From CAYJXJ01 sp964374095 (GTDB lineage Bacteria > Elusimicrobiota > Elusimicrobia > UBA1565 > UBA9628), in the NCBI GenBank assembly GCA_964374095.1, contig CAYJXJ010000242.1:1-6058 (forward strand): a DNA stretch of 6,058 bases, read 5' to 3'. Positions 1 to 5,000 of the stretch are shown one piece after another. Positions within the stretch are counted from its first letter, which is position 1, and the number at the start of each line of letters is the position of its first letter. A program made the position numbers and the translations under genes. The notes beneath the pieces were generated by a model, which saw only the letters and a list, made by a program, of their open reading frames with translations, did not search any database and was not told where the DNA came from.

Positions 1-977
1 GCTTTCAAAAAACGCTTGTCGCGGCCCGTCGCCGCCCCCCTCCCGCGGCCCCCCCCCCCGGGGGCGCGGCGGCGGCCCTCCCAGTCCACGAAGGCGAAGG
101 GGTAGAACGAATAGGCGCCGTCGGGATAACACTCCATGGAGGAGTGGAAGGGGCACATGTCCTCGAGGACGATCCCCGCATGAAGCATCAGGGGAACCAG
201 GGAGCAGACCAGGAAACGCATGCGGCCCTCAAGGGCCTCGGCCCAGATCCAGTCGAGCACTTTCTGGAGCATGGGCTTGAAGAGGTGCTTCTTGCGGATC
301 CACTCATAGCCGTGGATCACCTCGATCTCGATGTTTTCAAATCCCAGCGCGACCAGCGTCTGAAAGTTATGAAGCATGAGCTCGACGTTGTCGGGGTGCA
401 CGCACTGGATGGCCATGGTGCGGCGGCGCCCGAGCACGTCGAAGACGAGGGGCAAGTTCTTGACGGTCTTCTTCCACGACGGGGCGCCGCCCTTGAGCAC
501 GCGGCGCTTGTCGTGGGTGGGCTCGTCGCCGTCGATCGAGACCGAGCAGAAAAACATCTGCTCTTTGAGAAACTCGAGCTGCTCGCGGCGGATCGCCACC
601 CCGCTGGTGCAGATCGAGAGATCGAGGTCCTTGCCGCGCGGCGCGGCCTGCTCCCGGGCGTAGCGGGCGATCTCGCGCACCAGGTCGAACTTGAGGAAGG
701 GCTCGCCCCCGTAGATGAGGAGCTTCTTGACCTCCCCGGGAGAGCTCAGCATCAGGCGCACCAAGCCTTCCACCACGGGACGCGAGACCACCTCCCCGGA
801 GTCCTTGTCGATGAAGCAATACTCGCAGCGCAGGGGGCAGGCGGTGTTGATGGCGATCTTGAAGCGGCGGATCTCCTTGGCGGTCTCGAAGCCGCGGGAG
901 AGGTCGGGCGACTGCAGGACTCCGCCCGGGCCGAGCTCTACCTCCCCGGCGCCAAAGGCGTTAGACGACATTGGCAT
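1..977 (-). CDS. Second radical SAM protein, tandem paralogue of rSAM 1 (3' end outside window)
   Basis: The frame runs open from about 977 to the left edge, giving 325 residues with no stop. C47-C51-C54 form CX3CX2C (CPLRCEYC), GGEP lies at 90-93 and SIDGD at 147-151. It shares GGEPFL, then RYAREQA exactly 15 residues later, then R-E-x-L-E-F-L with rSAM 1, so the two are paralogues. Two in-frame ATG codons (977 and 971) lie inside the end of rSAM 1. The 977 start is preferred because AGGAG lies 10 bases upstream, while 971 would put it 16 bases away. A 46-residue Gly/Glu-containing extension precedes the cluster motif, twice as long as in rSAM 1. The C-terminal part has C275, C283 and PDG (285-287), but tyrosine and phenylalanine occupy the stretch after PDG where rSAM 1 has its cysteine, so the auxiliary cluster may be altered or lost. 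The last 25 residues are a Gly/Arg low-complexity tail coded by homopolymer-rich DNA and may be unreliable. Family membership is secure and the substrate is unknown. Confidence 0.9.
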   Translation of the reverse strand, partial: MPMSSNAFGAGEVELGPGGVLQSPDLSRGFETAKEIRRFKIAINTACPLRCEYCFIDKDSGEVVSRPVVEGLVRLMLSSPGEVKKLLIYGGEPFLKFDLVREIARYAREQAAPRGKDLDLSICTSGVAIRREQLEFLKEQMFFCSVSIDGDEPTHDKRRVLKGGAPSWKKTVKNLPLVFDVLGRRRTMAIQCVHPDNVELMLHNFQTLVALGFENIEIEVIHGYEWIRKKHLFKPMLQKVLDWIWAEALEGRMRFLVCSLVPLMLHAGIVLEDMCPFHSSMECYPDGAYSFYPFAFVDWEGRRRAPGGGGRGRGAATGRDKRFLK

Positions 978-2097
978 GGAAATAAAGCTCCTGGAACGTC
1001 GGGTGTCCTTCCAGCCGCCGGATGAGGTCGGTGAGGCCGTCGGTGAAGGCCGCGCTCACGGCATGAAAGTTCCGCAGTCGGATTTCGGGATCAGTTCCCG
1101 AAATCCGACTATGGAAGTACACGCCCATGGGACAAAAATACTCGTCGGTGCCGAGGCCCCGCTGGTTGATGTAATCCGCCGCCTCCGCGAAATGCGCATC
1201 CCGCCTTTCCCAATCCATGCCCTCGCGCGCATTGCCGACCTGCTGGGACTTCGCTTCTCCCATGGGGAAGCTCAGGGCCTTGTCGCAGCCGTAGAACTGG
1301 CCGTCGGGTCCCAGGACCACGTTGTGGCATTGCCGCCACCACAGGACGCCGGACTCGACCGCCTCACGATTGCCGAGCACCGAGAAGAGGATGGGCACGA
1401 CGAAGGGGCGCATGCCCCCCTCGAGTATGCGCCGGTAGTAGCGGGTGAAGCCCGCCATCACCTTCTTCAGCACGGCCACGCGGTCCTCCGGCCACAGCTC
1501 GTAGAGCTCGGGGTTGAAGGTGATGCGTCCGAAGCCCATCCGGTAGAAATGGTCCACGTTGGAGAGCAGCTTCTCCACGGTCTTGGAAGTAAAGACCAGG
1601 CTGACGCCGAGCACGTCCTTGGGCAGACCCTCCAGGCGCGACATCACCGCGTCGAACACCGAGCGGTCCGGCTCATTGTAGAAGGGGCGCTGGGCGTCGT
1701 TGGTGGCCTTGTCGCCGTCGAGCGAGATCGTGGTGTGGACATCGAAGGCGGTCAAAAATTCCAGCCGCTCGCGCGTCAGCAGGGTGCCGTTGGTGAAGGT
1801 CTGCAGGACCACGCCGTCGCCGGCCTGCTCGCGCGCGTAGCGCACGACCCGCTCCAACAGCGGGAAGTTCAGGAACGGCTCGCCGCCCAGGAAGGTGATC
1901 TTCTTATCCGGCGAGTCGACTTTCGAGGAGAGAAAGAAATCTACGGAGGCGCGCAGCCGCTCGTAGTCCAGGACCTCCGGCGGGCCCTGGTTGACGGAGA
2001 CGAAGCAATACGGGCAACCGAGGTTGCAGCGGTTGGACAAATAGACGGCGAGATGGTCGGGAGCCGCCGGCTTGGGCCCATGGTTGATATGCTTCAT
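961..2097 (-). CDS. Radical SAM protein with reduced SPASM/twitch-like C-terminal region (rSAM 1)
   Basis: This is a 378-residue radical SAM enzyme. C24-C28-C31 form CX3CX2C (CNLGCPYC), which binds the [4Fe-4S] cluster used to cleave S-adenosylmethionine. GGEP at 71-74 is the AdoMet-contacting motif, TNG lies at 102-104 and SLDGD at 125-129, a pattern typical of SPASM-type peptide and protein maturases. The C-terminal half has C257, then PDG (264-266), C271, and later C322. That is fewer than the seven cysteines of a full SPASM domain, so it may hold one auxiliary cluster or only a twitch-type fold. ATG at 2097 is chosen over the GTG at 2220 because it overlaps the upstream stop as ATGA, whereas the longer form would overlap the upstream gene by 127 bases. 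No clear Shine-Dalgarno precedes the ATG, which supports translational coupling. The family is known for modifying peptides or proteins, but the actual substrate is not evident. A heme or cofactor enzyme or a sulfatase-maturase relative cannot be excluded. Confidence 0.93.
   Translation of the reverse strand: MKHINHGPKPAAPDHLAVYLSNRCNLGCPYCFVSVNQGPPEVLDYERLRASVDFFLSSKVDSPDKKITFLGGEPFLNFPLLERVVRYAREQAGDGVVLQTFTNGTLLTRERLEFLTAFDVHTTISLDGDKATNDAQRPFYNEPDRSVFDAVMSRLEGLPKDVLGVSLVFTSKTVEKLLSNVDHFYRMGFGRITFNPELYELWPEDRVAVLKKVMAGFTRYYRRILEGGMRPFVVPILFSVLGNREAVESGVLWWRQCHNVVLGPDGQFYGCDKALSFPMGEAKSQQVGNAREGMDWERRDAHFAEAADYINQRGLGTDEYFCPMGVYFHSRISGTDPEIRLRNFHAVSAAFTDGLTDLIRRLEGHPTFQELYFHANVV
988..992 (-). 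promoter_or_regulatory. Ribosome-binding site AGGAG for rSAM 2
   Basis: AGGAG on the minus strand lies inside the end of rSAM 1, 10 bases upstream of ATG 977 and 16 bases upstream of ATG 971. It favours 977 as the start and gives an overlap of 17 bases with rSAM 1. The spacing is slightly long, so coupling to rSAM 1 termination may also contribute. Confidence 0.5.
1076..1110. repeat. Perfect 15-bp inverted repeat with 5-nt loop inside rSAM 1
   Basis: The left arm 1076-1090 and right arm 1096-1110 are exact reverse complements, separated by 5 bases (1091-1095). On the transcript this would form a 15-bp hairpin with no mismatch. It lies within codons for about residues 330-341 of rSAM 1, about 115 bases before that gene's stop and about 100 bases before the rSAM 2 start. 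No run of U follows, so it does not look like an intrinsic terminator. Its role, if any, is unknown. Confidence 0.9.
2094..2097 (-). promoter_or_regulatory. ATGA stop/start overlap (translational coupling)
   Basis: The TGA stop of the large surface protein (2096-2094) and the ATG of rSAM 1 (2097-2095) share bases in ATGA. The region just upstream lacks a good purine-rich ribosome site, so rSAM 1 is probably translated by ribosomes finishing the upstream gene. The coupling is inferred from the sequence. Confidence 0.8.
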
Positions 2098-5000
2098 CGG
2101 ATGACCGCCACGCGTCCGGCGGCGCGCACGTCCGGGTGCCCCGCCTTGCGCGCCGTGACCTGGTACAGGTAGACCCCGGTCCTCACCCCCGACACCTCCC
2201 AGACGTACTCGTAGGTCCACTGGGAACCTCGGCCGTCTCCCGCGTCGACGAGCTTGGGAGCGCCAAGGGTCGCCGTTTGCACGGGCGTCCCGAGCATGGT
2301 GGTTATCTTGAGTTCAACCGAGTCCGCCGCGCCTACCTGCACTCGGAACGTGGGATTCTCGCGTCTCGCCGGATTTGGAAAGACATAGACCGCGATGAGT
2401 CTGAGCCCGATCTCGGTCTCGGTCTCGGAGGTCGCGGTCCGCAGCGGTTTGCCAAGCGTCCGGATCGTGTCCTGGACCGTGAAGGTCGCCCCGCTCTTGA
2501 AAGCCCCGGCAACCGTGACGAGCACCTCCTTGTCACCGGGCAGCACCGCCGCGATCTGATCCCGGGCGAACCTGACCTTGAGCTCCAGAGCTCCGCCCTT
2601 GTCCTCGTCGGCGAGCGTGATCGGCCCCTTGGCGTCGATGAAGATGGGCGGGCTCACGGTGTTGCCGTCCACCTGGGAGACTCGCACCGTGAAAGTGGCT
2701 ATATTGGCCGCGCTCTCGGCCCCCGTCACCTCGATGGTGGCCATGACGAATTCGCCCTGGCTCCGAAGATTCAACGTTTCGGGTTTCAAGTCCAGAGTGA
2801 CCGCGAAACCGGTCGGTTGGGTTATAGTGACCGAGAGAGATTTGGCGGCCTCAAGATTTCCAGCCTTGTCTCGGCTTCGGTAGCCCAAGGTGTGGGCGCC
2901 CACGGTGAGGCTGAATGGGGAAGAGAACGTCTGTTCCGCTCCGCCGTCCAGGGAGAACAGCGTTGCCAGCACCCCTGAGCCCGCATCCACGACCGAGAAC
3001 GAGAACACGTCGCCGGTCGAGGCCGTAATGGATGAAGCCGTGACGGCGGTCCCGTTGACTCGAAGCGTCGTCTCGGGGGCCAGCGTGTCCACCAGGAAGG
3101 TGGCGCGGGCTTGGGACCTGTTTCCAACGCTATCGCCGACTTCGGCCAAGATCGTGTGGTAGCCCTGGGACAGCAAGCCCGTTGGGATGAAGGCCGCTGA
3201 GGACGCGGTCACAACGGCCTGGGACGTGACATCCTGGCCGTCAAGCACAAGGCGCACGGAGGAAACCCGTATGCCCGAGCCCGCATCCGAGTAGGACGCG
3301 GCGATCAAGGGCCGGGGCGTGGTAACAGTGCTGCCCTCATGTGGGGTAAGGCCTAAGACGGGAGGGGCTACATCGACGATGGCGGAGCTGACCACCATGT
3401 CCGTCCCTTGGAGCGCCTCTATACCTTGGAACAGGTATGGCCCGGAGCTCTGGTCCACCGCCAGCCAGATGCGGTTCTCCCGCAGGGCGACCTCGCGCGC
3501 GTCCGATGCAGCGGGGTCGGTGAGGGCCGAGACTAGGGTCCCGTCCGGACGGTATTTCCACACCGCGGCGGCCTGCGTCCCGTTGGCTCCGCCCGTCACT
3601 ACGAGGCTGCCTTGGCCGTCCACCCCGATATCCCGGCCGATCTCGTCTTGATTGGCCGTCCCGGACCAGCGCTTCTCCCAGACCAGTCCCCCGTCAAGGC
3701 CATATTTCAGCAAGTGAAGATCGGTGTCGTTGGGTCCGTCGTATTTATTCGTCGCGACGTAAAGGGCGTCGCCTGAATAGGCGATCCGAGCCGCGGCGTG
3801 CTGGTCGGGCTGGCGCAGATAGCCGGGCCGCGTGAAGGGCCCGGACGCGAGCGTCCTTCCGTCCGGCGAGAACTTCCACAGGGCTAGGTCGAGCGGCTCG
3901 GTTCCTTGGGGAGCGGGGTTAAAGGCAAGACCCGATACCCAGATGTTGCCGGAGGGATCGAGGGCGACTCCCAGGCCCGCGGCCCCAGGATAGGTGCTCC
4001 GAAGACTTAGCTTCTCGCCATGCGGGCAATAGTGCCACAGAGCCAGGCTGATCTGGGGGTCGCCGGTCTGGAAGGACCCCGTGGTCACGATCCCGCCCGT
4101 GATCCAGACGTCGCCCGTTGAGTCCAGGGCGAAGTCCTCCTTAAGAAACCCCGCGTCCAAGGTCGCGCTGGAGATGAGCTGGTCCCCCGAGGCGGCGACG
4201 CGAAACACGCCCAGGTCCACGGCGTCGGCGCCTTGGCCCGGCACCGTGCCGACGGCGAACGCCTCGCCCGAGCTTGAGAACTGCACGGTCCATTGCCCGT
4301 CTTGGACGGTGTCTGGGAGGTTCAATGAGGCCAGCAATCGTCCATCGGAATCGAACTTGCCCAGGACGATCCGGGAACTTTCGGAGCCGCCCAAGTTGAA
4401 AATCTCCCAGAGGTTGCCGGAGGGATCGGCGCTGATGGCTTGGCCGCTGCCGGAGATTCCCGGGGGTGGAGGAGGGGGCGGTGGTGGAGGTGGCTGGGCC
4501 GAGGCGCTGGACACCGCGAGGACCGCGGAGCCGGGAAATTCGTAGTTTCCAGCCAGGTCCACACTGTAATATACGAGAGTGTGCATTCCCACGGTGAGAG
4601 TGAATTGATCGCGATAGACTTCGCCGGGCGTAGCTACTGTGTCAATAAACACCTGGTCGATCAGGAAGTACGTGGTCGCTACGCCTGATGTGAAAAAATT
4701 CTGGAGGACTGGGTCGACGGCGCTTAGTCGAACATGCGTCGTGGTGTCCACGGCCAAGAAGCCATCCTCACTCGATTCCACCTTCCCGTCGAAGGTCAGG
4801 TTGGTGACAGGGGGAGTAAGGTCCACCAGAACCGGCGTGGTCGCCCCAAACACGCCGAACAAGGATGAAAATCTTCCCACCAGAGCCGAAACGCGGTTGC
4901 TGCCCTCATCCCGGAGTTGGGTGCCAAGCTTGTCGATCCTTCGACCATCCGCGCTGAATTGGAAAATGGCCAAGGAGCCCGCCTTGACTCCCTTTTCCGC

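Noticed and set aside
144..1025. Plus-strand open frame (293 codons)
   Set aside because: It is antisense to rSAM 2, whose cluster and GGEP motifs fix the real frame. The His/Asp/Glu/Leu-rich translation is typical of a shadow frame.
1096..1110. Intrinsic terminator at the 15-bp hairpin
   Set aside because: There is no U-tract on either strand next to the stem, and it lies inside a gene.
715..2172. Long plus-strand open frame (485 codons) opposite the radical SAM genes
   Set aside because: It lies antisense to two genes with clear radical SAM motifs. Its translation has no recognisable domain, and long antisense frames are expected in GC-rich coding DNA.
2098..2220. 41-residue N-terminal extension of rSAM 1 from a GTG at 2220
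   Set aside because: It overlaps the surface protein's conserved C-terminal domain in another frame. The ATG at 2097 in the ATGA overlap is a better start.
2411..2428. Three tandem TCTCGG hexamers
   Set aside because: This short in-frame repeat codes alternating Thr/Glu between two domains and is best seen as linker low complexity.
2136..2978. Plus-strand open frame (280 codons)
   Set aside because: It is antisense to the C-terminal domains of the surface protein and has no motif of its own.
4560..4583. CACACT/AGTGTG inverted repeat
   Set aside because: Six-base arms with a 12-base spacer are expected by chance in a window of this size.
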